Below, in pieces: positions 50,152 through 59,176 of a stretch of 64,000 nt of DNA (the stretch's first letter is position 1; each line of letters opens with the position of its first letter). The position numbers and the translations under genes are program-made. Source of the stretch: Microbacterium sp. 1.5R (lineage in GTDB: Bacteria; Actinomycetota; Actinomycetes; Actinomycetales; Microbacteriaceae). The DNA is taken from contig NZ_VDRC01000001.1 in assembly GCF_007667425.1 (NCBI RefSeq), forward strand, positions 620,001-684,000, read 5' to 3'. The notes beneath the pieces are model-generated. The model worked only from the letters and a program-made list of their open reading frames with translations. It did not search any database and was not told the DNA's origin.

Positions 50152-50496
50152 ATGGCGAAAAGAATTGTGCATCAGCTGGTTGACGACATCGACGGCGGCG
50201 TCCTGGAAGCGGGCGAGGGCGAGACGGTGCATTTCTCGCTGAACGGCACCGCGTACGAGATCGACCTCAACGACGACCACGCGAAGGAATTGCGTGCCGC
50301 GCTCGAGCCGTACATCTCCGCGGGTCGCCGCGCCGGCGGCTCATCGCCCGCGCGTTCGACGAATTCGCGCAAGCGCCCCGCACGTAATCCCGAGGTCGCG
50401 GCCATCCGCGCTTGGGCGAATGACAACGGCTACAGCCTCTCGGAGCGCGGACGCATTCCCGCCCCCGTGATCGAGGCGTATAACGCGGCGCACTGA
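50152..50496 (+). CDS. lsr2: Lsr2 nucleoid-associated protein
   Basis: A 114-aa H-NS-like xenogeneic silencer that binds AT-rich DNA. The N-terminal dimerisation region (AKRIVHQLVDDIDGG) and the C-terminal DNA-binding domain (IRAWANDNGYSLSERGRIPAPVIEAYNAAH, shown in part) with the RGR AT-hook-like motif are both intact, joined by a basic Ser/Arg-rich linker. Length is typical. It stands alone between the LuxR-type regulator and the CrtR-like gene. Confidence 0.95.
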   Translation: MAKRIVHQLVDDIDGGVLEAGEGETVHFSLNGTAYEIDLNDDHAKELRAALEPYISAGRRAGGSSPARSTNSRKRPARNPEVAAIRAWANDNGYSLSERGRIPAPVIEAYNAAH

Positions 50497-50508
50497 CTCA
50501 GTCGGCGG

Positions 50509-51138
50509 TCACGCTCCGGCTTGCGCCCACGGCTCATCCCGGAGCGTGATCTCCTGTGTCATGTCGGCGAGGAATCGGATGACGACGTCACGCTCCTCGC
50601 GCGACAGCCGGGCGGCCGAGTAGAACCGCTTCGCCTGCTGCGCACCGACCGTATCCATCGCCGCCTGGCGAGTCTCCGGCGTGATCGTGATGGCGAGGGC
50701 GCGCCGATCGGACGGGTGCGGGGCACGACGGATGTGCCCGCCCCGCTCGAGACGGTCGAGCAGTTTCGTCGTCGAGGCCGTGGAGATGCCGAGGTGCGTC
50801 GCGATACCGCCCGGCGTCGCGGTCACGCTCTTATTGGCGCACACGATCAGGTAGTGCAGCGCTCGCATATCGGTGTCGTTGAGGCGCATATAGCGGCGTG
50901 AGGCGAGCGACAGCTTCTGCTCGGCATCCCGCAGCTCTCCGATCGCCCCCATCAGCGCGGCGATCTGGCGGAGATCCTCCGGAGCGACCCCGCTGCGGTC
51001 GATGAGCGAGCTGCGCGGATCGCTGGCCTCGACGTCGTAGATCGCGGCGTGCGCGAGCCCGTCGGGGGATGAGCCGGCTTCGTCGCGCACGTCCGACACG
51101 AAGCCCTCGACGGGGCTGGCGGCGGATCGGTCGTTCAT
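50509..51138 (-). CDS. crtR: MarR-family regulator of carotenoid genes (CrtR-like)
   Basis: A 209-aa MarR protein. The winged helix covers about residues 95-160 (GGIATHLGISTASTTKLLDRLERGGHI, shown in part, then DRRALAITITPE). An unusually long N-terminal extension of about 60 residues precedes the MarR core. It is divergent from idi and the crt operon, the same arrangement as CrtR of Corynebacterium glutamicum, which represses crt genes and is released by geranylgeranyl diphosphate. The function here is inferred from that arrangement. Confidence 0.85.
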   Translation of the reverse strand: MNDRSAASPVEGFVSDVRDEAGSSPDGLAHAAIYDVEASDPRSSLIDRSGVAPEDLRQIAALMGAIGELRDAEQKLSLASRRYMRLNDTDMRALHYLIVCANKSVTATPGGIATHLGISTASTTKLLDRLERGGHIRRAPHPSDRRALAITITPETRQAAMDTVGAQQAKRFYSAARLSREERDVVIRFLADMTQEITLRDEPWAQAGA

Positions 51139-51162
51139 GCCATCATGCTACACACCATTGGA

Positions 51163-51192
51163 ATCATGTTATGTTGATTATTAGCTAAGCTA
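51163..51192. promoter_or_regulatory. CrtR operator/promoter candidates between crtR and idi
   Basis: The 78-base gap is strikingly AT-rich. ATCATGTTATGTTGAT (51163-51178) is an imperfect 16-bp palindrome, and TTAGCTAA (51181-51188) is a perfect 8-bp palindrome followed by GCTAGC. TTGGAA at 51159-51164 and TTAGCT or TAGCTA at 51181-51187 could be the idi promoter, so a repressor bound here would block it. GGAGG at 51204-51208 is the idi ribosome-binding site. Confidence 0.55.
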
Positions 51193-51216
51193 GCGAAATC
51201 GAGGGAGGTTTCCGCA

Positions 51217-51738
51217 ATGGACGAGGTCACCCTCCTCTCCCCCGATGGCGTCGCCGTCGGCGTGATGGCCAAGGATGCCGTGCACACCACCGACACCCCG
51301 CTGCACCTGGCGTTCTCGTGCTACGTCGTGGATCGTGACGGGCGGCTTCTGATCACTCGTCGCGCGCTCGGTAAGCGGACATGGCCGGGCGTCTGGACCA
51401 ACAGCTTCTGCGGACACCCTCGCCCCGACGAGGCGATGGAGGACGCGGTGCGCCGGCGCGCCGAGCAGGAACTCGGGCTGCGCATCACGGACGTCGCCAT
51501 GGCGGTACCCGAGTACCGGTACCGCGCGATCGATGCGAGCGGCATCGTCGAGAACGAGATCTGCCCGGTGCACGTGGCAATCGCCGACGGACCTCTCTCC
51601 CCTGACCCCGACGAGGTCTCGGAATGGGCGTGGGTGGACGCCGCGGAGTTCGCGACGGCGGTCGCGGCCGCCCCCTTCGCCTTCAGCCCCTGGCTCGTGG
51701 AGCAGCTCCCGATCATGCGCGAACGAGGGGCTCTCTGA
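51217..51738 (+). CDS. idi: Isopentenyl-diphosphate delta-isomerase (type I)
   Basis: A 173-aa Nudix-fold isomerase interconverting isopentenyl and dimethylallyl diphosphate. The catalytic cysteine is in NSFCGHPRPDE and the catalytic glutamate in VENEICPVHVA. The Nudix-like region with EAMEDAVRRRAEQELG is intact. It is the first gene of the carotenoid operon, two bases before crtE, preceded by a strong GGAGG site, and provides the allylic primer for CrtE. Confidence 0.95.
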   Translation: MDEVTLLSPDGVAVGVMAKDAVHTTDTPLHLAFSCYVVDRDGRLLITRRALGKRTWPGVWTNSFCGHPRPDEAMEDAVRRRAEQELGLRITDVAMAVPEYRYRAIDASGIVENEICPVHVAIADGPLSPDPDEVSEWAWVDAAEFATAVAAAPFAFSPWLVEQLPIMRERGAL

Positions 51739-51740
51739 CG

Positions 51741-52820
51741 ATGGCGCCCTCGGCGGTCCACGAGGACATGGGCACGCGGATCGAAGAGGCTCTGCGCCAG
51801 CGGTTCGTGCACCACAGCACGAGCGCGGAGACCTACGGCGCGGAGTTCGCCGCGCTCTGGCGCGCGGCGGCCGACCACTCCCTCGGCGGCAAGCTCGTCC
51901 GACCACGCCTCCTGCTCGACATCCACCGAGCGCTCACGCACGACCACTCGGCGTCCCTCACCCCCGCTGCCGTGGAGATCGCCGCCCTCATCGAATTGCT
52001 GCACTACGCGTTCCTCCTTCACGACGACGTCATCGACGGCGATCTCACCCGTCGCAAGGGTCCCAACCTGATCGGCGCGCTCGCCGCGAACGCGCCAGCC
52101 GCGACGGACGAAGGCGCGCTGCACTGGGCCCGATCGAGCGCGATCCTGATGGGCGACCTCCTCCTCACCGCCGCTGTCATGGGCTTCGCGCGCGCAGACG
52201 TCCCCGCCGACGTGCGAGGCCGGCTGCTGGACCTGGTCGAAGAGACGATCATCGAGACGGTGGCGGGCGAGCACACCGATGTGGCGCTCAGCCACGGGAT
52301 CATCAGACCCGACCTCAGCACCGTCCTCGACATGAGCATCTACAAGACGGCGACGTACTCGTTCTCGCTCCCGCTCCGGGCCGCTGCCCTGCTGTCGGAT
52401 TCCTCTCCCGCGGCGGAGCGGACGCTGACGAGCGTGGGTCGCCACCTCGGGCTCGCCTATCAGCTGCAGGACGACCTGCTCTGCGTGTTCGGAGACCACC
52501 GCGCGCACGGCAAGGACGCGTTCTCCGATCTGCGCGAGGGCAAGGAGACCGCGATCATCGCGTACGCCCGCTCCACCGAGACCTGGGCGCAGATCGCCCC
52601 CCTGTTCGGCTCAGCCGACCTCTCACAGCGGGACGCGGAGACGCTCCGCGAGCTCCTCCGCGTTTGCGGGGCCGAGACCTTCGTCTCCGATCTGATCGGA
52701 GACCAGCTCGACGCCGTGCACGCCCTGCTCACCGAGGCGGAGCTCGCCGGGGAGATCGGCGAGGATGCCGCGCACACCGTCCTCGCCATGGTCTCCCGCC
52801 TGCAGGGGCGCCGCGCATGA
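51741..52820 (+). CDS. crtE: Geranylgeranyl diphosphate synthase CrtE
   Basis: A 359-aa trans-polyprenyl synthase producing C20 geranylgeranyl diphosphate. The first aspartate-rich motif is DDVID (95-99) in FLLHDDVIDGD, and the second is in YQLQDDLLCVFGD. ATG at 51741, two bases after the idi stop, is chosen over an earlier frame-open start that would lie inside idi. It overlaps crtB by ATGA. It likely also sets the level of the GGPP that CrtR-type repressors sense. Confidence 0.94.
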   Translation: MAPSAVHEDMGTRIEEALRQRFVHHSTSAETYGAEFAALWRAAADHSLGGKLVRPRLLLDIHRALTHDHSASLTPAAVEIAALIELLHYAFLLHDDVIDGDLTRRKGPNLIGALAANAPAATDEGALHWARSSAILMGDLLLTAAVMGFARADVPADVRGRLLDLVEETIIETVAGEHTDVALSHGIIRPDLSTVLDMSIYKTATYSFSLPLRAAALLSDSSPAAERTLTSVGRHLGLAYQLQDDLLCVFGDHRAHGKDAFSDLREGKETAIIAYARSTETWAQIAPLFGSADLSQRDAETLRELLRVCGAETFVSDLIGDQLDAVHALLTEAELAGEIGEDAAHTVLAMVSRLQGRRA

Positions 52821-53722
52821 CCTCGACCGAGGACGCGCGGGGCGAGGAGAGTCTCGACCGGTTCAGCCGCGCCGCGGACACCGCCTCCACCGAAGTCATC
52901 CGCACCTACTCGACCTCGTTCGGTCTGGCGACGAGACTGCTCGGAGCGCGCCACCGTCAGCACGTCCGCAACATCTACGCGATGGTGCGGATCGCGGACG
53001 AGATCGTGGACGGTGTGGCCGCGCAGGCGGGTCTGGACAGTTCGGCCCAGAACGAGGCCCTCGCGTCGTACGTCGCAGCCACGCATCGCACGATGGAGGT
53101 GGGGTACAGCACGGATCTCATCCTGCACGCGTTCGCGCGGACGGCTCGCGAATGCGGCATCGGCCAGGACCTCACCCAGCCCTTCTTCGACTCCATGGCG
53201 GCCGACATCGCGAGTTCGACCGAATTCACCGCCTACGACGCCGAGGCGCACGAGCGCTACGTCTACGGTTCCGCCGAGGTCGTCGGGCTGATGTGCCTGC
53301 GCGTCTTCCTGCGCGACGAATCGCGCACCGCGGAGGAGCGCGCGGTGCTCACCCACGGCGCGCGACAGCTCGGCGCCGCCTTCCAGAACGTGAACTTCCT
53401 GCGCGACCTCGCCGACGACACCGATCGCCTGCAGCGCGGGTACCTCGGCGACGCAGGGCGCCTCACAGACTCCGACCGCGACGAATGGGTACGCACCGTG
53501 ACCGCTCAACTCGACGATGCCCGCCGATCGATCCCGCTGCTCCCCCGAGACGCCCGCGCCGCCGTGCGCAGCGCGCTGGCGCTGTTCGAGGCGCTCATGC
53601 GTCGGGTTGCCACGACGCCGGCGGCGCAGCTGTACGAGCGGCGCATCCGGGTGCCCGACCCGGTCAAGGCGCTGCTCGCCGCGCGCGCGATCGCCGTGAC
53701 CGCAGTGGAGCGCGACCGATGA
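52817..53722 (+). CDS. crtB: Phytoene synthase CrtB
   Basis: A 301-aa squalene/phytoene synthase condensing two GGPP molecules to phytoene. Both Asp-rich motifs are visible: MVRIADEIVDG in the first half and NVNFLRDLADDTD with GYLG just after. RTYSTSFGLATRLL is the usual N-terminal flank. It overlaps crtE and crtI by four bases each. Confidence 0.95.
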   Translation: MTSTEDARGEESLDRFSRAADTASTEVIRTYSTSFGLATRLLGARHRQHVRNIYAMVRIADEIVDGVAAQAGLDSSAQNEALASYVAATHRTMEVGYSTDLILHAFARTARECGIGQDLTQPFFDSMAADIASSTEFTAYDAEAHERYVYGSAEVVGLMCLRVFLRDESRTAEERAVLTHGARQLGAAFQNVNFLRDLADDTDRLQRGYLGDAGRLTDSDRDEWVRTVTAQLDDARRSIPLLPRDARAAVRSALALFEALMRRVATTPAAQLYERRIRVPDPVKALLAARAIAVTAVERDR

Positions 53723-55317
53723 GCCGGGTCGCTGTGATCGGAGGGGGCATCGCCGGCCTCGCGACAGCCGGGTTGCTGGCTCGTGACGGACACGAGGTGA
53801 CCGTCTACGAGAAGAACTCCCGCATCGGCGGCAGAGCGGGGACCATCGAGCGCGACGGCTTCCGGTTCGATTCCGGCCCGTCGTGGTATCTGATGCCGGA
53901 GGTGTTCGATCACTTCTTCGCGATGATGGGCTCGTCGACCGAGGAACAGCTCGACCTGACGCCGCTCGATCCCGGATACCGCGTCTTCCGGGAGCCGACC
54001 GCCGAGGGCCGGTCGGAACCGGTCACGGTGCCGAGCGGACGCGCCGAGGTCGCGAAGCTCTTCGAAGCGCGCGAGCCCGGTTCGGCGGCACAGCTGAACG
54101 GCTACCTGAACTCCGCCCACCACGCACGCGACATGGCCGAACGGTACTTCCTGTACAACCCGTTCACGAAGTGGAGCACCCTCGCGACGAAGGAGGTGCT
54201 GGGCGCGGGCCCACGTCTCGCCACTCTGCTCGGCACACGCCTGCAGTCGTTCGCCGCTCGACGGTTCCGCGATCCGGTGATCCGCCAGCTCCTCGGGTAT
54301 CCGGCCGTCTTCCTGGGCACCGACCCCCGCAGCGCACCGGCGATGTACCACCTGATGAGCGCGCTCGATCTCGACGAGGGAGTGAGCTACCCCCAGGGCG
54401 GATTCTGGCGTGTCGTCGAGCGCATCGGAGCGGTGGCCGAGCAGGCGGGGGCGACGATCGTGACGGATGCCGACGTCACGGCGATCCGCACCGCGAAGCG
54501 CTCGGGCAAGACGGTCGCCACGGGTATCGAATGGCGGGATGCCGACGGTACCGCGCACGCCGTCGAGGCCGACATCGTGGTATCCGCCGCCGACCTGCAC
54601 CACACCGAGACCGCTCTGCTGCCGGATGAGCTCCGCACCTACCCGGAGAGCTGGTGGCAGCGCCGCACGAGCGGCCCCGGAGCCGTGCTGGTGATGCTCG
54701 GAGTCCGCGGCGAGCTCCCGCAGTTGCCGCACCACTCGCTGTTCTTCACCGACGACTGGAATGCGAACTTCGACGCCATCTTCGGCGACGACCCCGCCAT
54801 CCCCTCTCCCGCGTCGACGTATGTCTGCCGCCCCAGCGCCAGCGACGACAGCGTGGCGCCGGAGGGGCACGAGAACCTGTTCGTGCTCGTTCCCATCCCC
54901 GCTGATGTCGAGTTGGGGGGCGGCGGTTCCGACGGGGCCGGGTCTCCGGCGATCGAGCGGGCGGCCGACGAGGCCATCGATCTGATCTCGCGCTGGGCCG
55001 GCATCCCCGACCTCCGCGAGCGGATCGTCGTCCGCGAGACCAGAGGGCCGGCGGATTTCCGCGACGACTACAACTCATGGCGAGGCGGGATGCTCGGACC
55101 TGCGCACATCCTCTCGCAGAGCGCGATGTTCCGGGCGCAGAACGCGTCGCGCAAGATCTCCGGTCTCTTCTACGCGGGCGGTACGACGGCGCCCGGCGTC
55201 GGCGTACCCATGTGCCTCATCAGCGCCGAGATCGTGCTGAAGAGGATCCGCGGCGATCATTCGGGCGGGCCCCTGCCGGTCCCGTCCGCCGTCCCGTCCG
55301 CGGGGGGCGCGGTGTGA
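53719..55317 (+). CDS. crtI: Phytoene desaturase CrtI
   Basis: A 532-aa FAD-dependent desaturase converting phytoene to lycopene. The N-terminal dinucleotide-binding motif is AVIGGGIAGLATAGLLARDG with the acidic end YEKN, followed by RIGGRAGTIERDGFRFDSGPS (in part). The C-terminal carotenoid-desaturase signature GLFYAGGTTAPGVGVPMCL is intact. A Gly/Pro-rich tail of about 20 residues is probably disordered. It overlaps crtB by ATGA and crtYe by one base (TGATG). Confidence 0.95.
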   Translation: MSRVAVIGGGIAGLATAGLLARDGHEVTVYEKNSRIGGRAGTIERDGFRFDSGPSWYLMPEVFDHFFAMMGSSTEEQLDLTPLDPGYRVFREPTAEGRSEPVTVPSGRAEVAKLFEAREPGSAAQLNGYLNSAHHARDMAERYFLYNPFTKWSTLATKEVLGAGPRLATLLGTRLQSFAARRFRDPVIRQLLGYPAVFLGTDPRSAPAMYHLMSALDLDEGVSYPQGGFWRVVERIGAVAEQAGATIVTDADVTAIRTAKRSGKTVATGIEWRDADGTAHAVEADIVVSAADLHHTETALLPDELRTYPESWWQRRTSGPGAVLVMLGVRGELPQLPHHSLFFTDDWNANFDAIFGDDPAIPSPASTYVCRPSASDDSVAPEGHENLFVLVPIPADVELGGGGSDGAGSPAIERAADEAIDLISRWAGIPDLRERIVVRETRGPADFRDDYNSWRGGMLGPAHILSQSAMFRAQNASRKISGLFYAGGTTAPGVGVPMCLISAEIVLKRIRGDHSGGPLPVPSAVPSAGGAV

Positions 55318-55661
55318 TGGGAGTCGTCTACCTCGCGAGCCTGCTCGTGTCGCTCGGCTGCATGCTCCTCCTCGACCGGCGGTTCCGGCTCTTCTTCTGG
55401 AAGGATGCGCTCTCGGCATCCGTCGTGACCGTCGTGGGACTGGCATTCTTCCTGATCTGGGACATCGCCGGCATCGCGGGCGGCATCTTCTTCCGCGGCG
55501 ACGGCGCGATCGCCACAGGTGTCGTGCTCGCCCCGGAGCTGCCGCTCGAGGAGCCGATCTTCCTCGTCTTCCTCGTGGTGTGCACGATGATCCTCTACAC
55601 GGGCGCCGTGCGGGTGCTGCGGGCCCTGCGCCGTCGACCTCGCAGGGAGCAGGCGTCGTGA
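55317..55661 (+). CDS. crtYe: C50 carotenoid cyclase subunit, CrtYe-like
   Basis: A 114-aa membrane protein with three predicted helices, one half of the heterodimeric lycopene/C50 cyclase. The conserved LFFWKDAL and the acidic ELPLEEPIFLVFLV motif (catalytic-type glutamates) are visible. The ATG at 55317 shares a base with the crtI stop; a GTG at 55314 is also possible. The order crtYe-crtYf-crtEb matches the C. glutamicum decaprenoxanthin operon. Epsilon versus beta ring specificity cannot be read from sequence alone. Confidence 0.9.
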   Translation: MGVVYLASLLVSLGCMLLLDRRFRLFFWKDALSASVVTVVGLAFFLIWDIAGIAGGIFFRGDGAIATGVVLAPELPLEEPIFLVFLVVCTMILYTGAVRVLRALRRRPRREQAS

Positions 55662-55999
55662 CCTACCTGCAGCTCGCGGCCTGGTTCCTGGGGGCGTCCG
55701 TCGTCGCAGCCGTCGTCCTCACGATGCTCACCCCACGCGCCCGCCGTCTCCACGTTCTCGCCGCCGCCACCGCAGCGGTGGCGCTGATCGTCCTCACCGC
55801 GGTGTTCGACACCGTGATGATCGCCAGCGGACTCTTCCACTACTCCCCCGACCATCTGGTGGGGGTGCGGATCGGACTGGCCCCGCTCGAGGACTTCGCC
55901 TATCCGATCGCCGGTGCGATCCTGCTGCCGGCGCTCTGGTCGTGCCTCAGGGCGCGGCGGGCGGCGCGCGACGCTCGCGCAGAGAGGGCCGAGGCATGA
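55658..55999 (+). CDS. crtYf: C50 carotenoid cyclase subunit, CrtYf-like
   Basis: A 113-aa membrane protein with three helices, the second half of the heterodimeric cyclase. The signature region LAPLEDFAYPIAGAILLPALW and the preceding FHYSPDHLVGVRIG are present. It starts with GTG at 55658 in a GTGA overlap with crtYe and overlaps crtEb by ATGA, so the two subunits and the elongase should be made in fixed proportion. Confidence 0.9.
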   Translation: MTYLQLAAWFLGASVVAAVVLTMLTPRARRLHVLAAATAAVALIVLTAVFDTVMIASGLFHYSPDHLVGVRIGLAPLEDFAYPIAGAILLPALWSCLRARRAARDARAERAEA

Positions 56000-56871
56000 C
56001 CTCCACCGTCGCAGGCGATATCCGCCAGATCGTGCTGTCGTCCAGGCCCATCAGCTGGATCAACACGGCGTTTCCGTTCGCCGCCGCGTATCTGCTGGCC
56101 ACCCGCGAGATCGACCTCACCCTGATCCTGGGCACGCTGTACTTCCTCGTGCCGTACAACCTCGCGATGTACGGCATCAACGACGTGTTCGATTACGCGT
56201 CCGACCTGGCCAACCCGCGCAAGGGCGGGATCGAGGGAGCGTTGCTCTCTCCACGGATCCACCGCGCGACGCTGTGGGCCGCTGCTCTCACCAACCTGCC
56301 CTTCCTCGTCTATCTGTTCGCCGTGGGGAACCTCGCGTCCTGGATCTGGCTGCTCGTCAGCGTCTTCGCCGTCATCGCCTACTCCGCCCCCGGCCTGAGA
56401 TTCAAGGAACGCCCGTTCCTCGACTCGACGACGTCGAGCCTGCACTTCGTGACCCCGGCGGTGGTCGGACTCGCCCTGGCCGGCGCATCCGTGACGCCGA
56501 CCCTGGTGATCGTGCTCATCGGCTTCTTCCTCTGGGGCATGGCGGCGCATGCCTTCGGCGCGGTGCAGGACATCGCTCCGGACCGGGAGGCCGGCATCGG
56601 ATCGATCGCGACCGTCATCGGCGCACGGCCGACCGTGCGTCTCGCGATCCTGCTCTGGGTGTTCGCGGGCGTGGCGATGCTGTTCACCACGTGGCCGGGT
56701 CCGCTCGCCGCCGTGCTCGCGGTGCCCTACATCGTGAACGCGGCGCCCTGGTGGTCGGTGACCGACGAGACATCGGCCGGGACGAATCGAGCCTGGCGCC
56801 GCTTCATCGCCCTCAACTACATCGCGGGCTTCCTGGCGACGATGATCCTGATCCTCGCCTGGGTCTCCTGA
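55996..56871 (+). CDS. crtEb: Lycopene elongase CrtEb (UbiA family)
   Basis: A 291-aa UbiA-type prenyltransferase with about eight membrane helices that adds C5 units to both ends of lycopene, giving C45/C50 carotenoids. The two Asp-rich motifs are NDVFDYASD and DIAPDREAGI. With the paired small cyclases it defines a C50 pathway of the decaprenoxanthin/sarcinaxanthin/C.p.450 type. ATG at 55996 overlaps the crtYf stop. Confidence 0.93.
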   Translation: MTSTVAGDIRQIVLSSRPISWINTAFPFAAAYLLATREIDLTLILGTLYFLVPYNLAMYGINDVFDYASDLANPRKGGIEGALLSPRIHRATLWAAALTNLPFLVYLFAVGNLASWIWLLVSVFAVIAYSAPGLRFKERPFLDSTTSSLHFVTPAVVGLALAGASVTPTLVIVLIGFFLWGMAAHAFGAVQDIAPDREAGIGSIATVIGARPTVRLAILLWVFAGVAMLFTTWPGPLAAVLAVPYIVNAAPWWSVTDETSAGTNRAWRRFIALNYIAGFLATMILILAWVS

Positions 56872-56927
56872 GCCTCCGTCTCGCCCCTCCTTCTCGCCGT
56901 CACCCAGATTCCTTCGAAAGGACTCCG

Positions 56928-59159
56928 ATGTCTCGTCCCGAGCACGCCCCGAACACGACGGCTCCGGGGCGCGTGGCCCCGGAGCTCGAGGCCCCGGAGC
57001 GCGAGAGGCGTCGGCGGACCAGGCGTCGATCCGCCGCGCGTGTCCTGATCCCCGTCGCTCTGATCCTCGTGTGGCTGGTCGGTGCGGGCCTCGGCGGTCC
57101 GCTCTTCGGCAAGGTCGATGAGGTGTCGTCGAACGATCGGACGAGTTACCTGCCGGAATCGTCGGATGCCACGCAGGTGCAACGGCTGCTCGGGGAGTTC
57201 AGCGACAGCGACGCCATCCCGGCGATCGCCGTCTTCGTGGCCGATGACGAGCTCTCCGACGCGCAGCTCGCCGCGATCGCGGAGGCGGTGGCAGACGCCC
57301 CGTCGGTCGACGGCGTCAGCGATGACGTCTCGCCCGCGCTCACCTCCGACGACGGCAAGGCCGTGCAAGCGTTCATCCCGATCGACGGGGAAGCCGAGCT
57401 CGCCGATGCGGTGACCGCCCTCGGCGATGAGCTGCGTGCCGCCGCGCCGGACGGCGTGACCGTCTACATCACGGGCCCCGCCGGTTTCAGCGCCGACCTC
57501 GTCGCAGGATTCGCGGGCATCGACGGCCTGCTGCTCGGAGTCGCGCTCCTCGCCGTCCTGGTGATCCTGGTTCTCGTGTACAGGTCGTTCCTGCTGCCCA
57601 TCGTCGTGCTGTCGACGAGCCTGTTCGCGCTCTGCGTGGCGTTGTTGGTCGTCTGGTGGCTCGCGAAGTTCGAGGTGCTGCTGCTCAGCGGTCAGACGCA
57701 GGGCATCCTGTTCATCCTCGTGATCGGCGCGGCCACCGACTACGCGCTGCTCCTCGTCGCGCGGTTCCGCGAGGAGCTGCGTGTCGCAAAGGACAAGGGT
57801 GCGGCCCTGCTCGCCGCGTGGAAGGGGTCCGTCGAGCCGATCGTCGCCTCGGGCGGCACCGTGATCGCGGGGCTGCTGTGCCTGCTGCTCAGCGACCTCA
57901 AGTCGAACAGCACCCTCGGACCGGTGGCGGCGATCGGGATCGTGTTCGCCATGCTCTCGGCACTCACCCTGCTCCCCGCGCTGCTGCTGCTCTGCGGGCG
58001 CGCGGTGTTCTGGCCGCGCCGACCGCGCTTCGAACCGGAGGTCGTCGCGGACGAGCACGGCATGCGCACCACGGGTCTGTGGGCGCGTCTTGCGGCGCTC
58101 ATCACCAAGCGACCGCGGGTGATCTGGATCGCCACGACGCTGGTGCTGCTGGCCGGCGCGGCGGGCGCGCTGCAGCTGAACGCGTCGGGGGTCCCCCAAT
58201 CGGATCTCGTTCTCGGCGCGTCGGAAGCGCGCGACGGACAGGTCGCCCTCGGCGAGCACTTCCCCGGCGGTTCGGGCAGCCCGGTCTACGTCGTGGTCGG
58301 GGAGGATCGTCTCCAGGAGGCCGCCGCCGTGCTGCTCGCCGATGACGGCATCGACGGCGTCTCGGTCACCGCGTCGGACTCCCCGAGCGGCTCGGCGCCC
58401 GTGACCGGCGACGGGGTGAGCGCCGTCGGTCCGCCGGGAACCCCGGCGCCTGCGCCCACGGTGGTCGACGGGAACGTCCTCCTGCAGGGGACGCTCACGG
58501 ATGCCGCGGATTCGGATGCCGCCGGCGAAACCGTGCGCGATCTCCGATCATCGCTGCACGAGCTCGACGGGCTGGTCGGAGGCGTCACCGCCACGGCGAT
58601 CGACACGGACGATGCCTCGATCCACGACCGCACCCTCATCATCCCGGTGATCCTCGTCGTCATCATGCTGATCCTCATGCTGCTGCTGCGGTCGATACTC
58701 GCCCCGGTGCTGCTCATCGTCACCACGGTGCTGTCGTTCGGCACGGCACTGGGCGTCTCCGCGCTGGTCTTCGACGATCTCTTCGAGTTCCCCGGTGCCG
58801 ACCCGGCCGTGCCTCTCTACGGCTTCGTCTTCCTCGTCGCTCTGGGCATCGACTACAACATCTTCCTCATGACGCGCGTGCGGGAGGAAGCGCTCGCTCA
58901 CGGAACCCGGGAGGGCGTGCTGCGCGGACTGTCGATCACGGGCGGCGTGATCACATCGGCCGGCCTCGTGCTGGCAGCGACGTTCGCGGCGCTGTCGGTG
59001 ATCCCGATCCTGTTCCTCGTCCAGCTCGCCTTCATCGTCGCCTTCGGCGTGCTGCTCGACACCTTCGTCGTGCGATCGCTGCTCGTACCCGCGCTCGCCT
59101 ACGACCTGGGCCGGGTGATCTGGTGGCCGTCGAAGCTGTGGCGCCGCGGTCGCGACTGA
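56928..59159 (+). CDS. MMPL-family RND transporter in the carotenoid operon
   Basis: A 743-aa MMPL/RND-type transporter with about 12 membrane helices in two repeats, each with an extracytoplasmic domain after its first helix. The helix-4 region carries GAATDYALLLVARFREELR, and the second repeat carries ALGIDYNIFLMTRVREEA, the proton-relay aspartates of the family. A basic, proline-rich N-terminal tail precedes TM1. C. glutamicum has an MMPL gene (cg0722) inside its crt operon, so a role in carotenoid or terpenoid placement is plausible but unproven. It is 56 bases after crtEb; AAAGGA precedes the ATG. Confidence 0.88.
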   Translation: MSRPEHAPNTTAPGRVAPELEAPERERRRRTRRRSAARVLIPVALILVWLVGAGLGGPLFGKVDEVSSNDRTSYLPESSDATQVQRLLGEFSDSDAIPAIAVFVADDELSDAQLAAIAEAVADAPSVDGVSDDVSPALTSDDGKAVQAFIPIDGEAELADAVTALGDELRAAAPDGVTVYITGPAGFSADLVAGFAGIDGLLLGVALLAVLVILVLVYRSFLLPIVVLSTSLFALCVALLVVWWLAKFEVLLLSGQTQGILFILVIGAATDYALLLVARFREELRVAKDKGAALLAAWKGSVEPIVASGGTVIAGLLCLLLSDLKSNSTLGPVAAIGIVFAMLSALTLLPALLLLCGRAVFWPRRPRFEPEVVADEHGMRTTGLWARLAALITKRPRVIWIATTLVLLAGAAGALQLNASGVPQSDLVLGASEARDGQVALGEHFPGGSGSPVYVVVGEDRLQEAAAVLLADDGIDGVSVTASDSPSGSAPVTGDGVSAVGPPGTPAPAPTVVDGNVLLQGTLTDAADSDAAGETVRDLRSSLHELDGLVGGVTATAIDTDDASIHDRTLIIPVILVVIMLILMLLLRSILAPVLLIVTTVLSFGTALGVSALVFDDLFEFPGADPAVPLYGFVFLVALGIDYNIFLMTRVREEALAHGTREGVLRGLSITGGVITSAGLVLAATFAALSVIPILFLVQLAFIVAFGVLLDTFVVRSLLVPALAYDLGRVIWWPSKLWRRGRD

Positions 59160-59165
59160 CCGCGT
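59146..59165. terminator. Hairpin at the end of the MMPL gene
   Basis: CGCGGTC and GACCGCG, separated by GCGACT, straddle the MMPL stop codon. The stem is 7 bp. It may end the carotenoid transcript and, on the other strand, the tRNA-Arg transcript. Confidence 0.45.
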
Positions 59166-59176
59166 CTCGAATGGAG

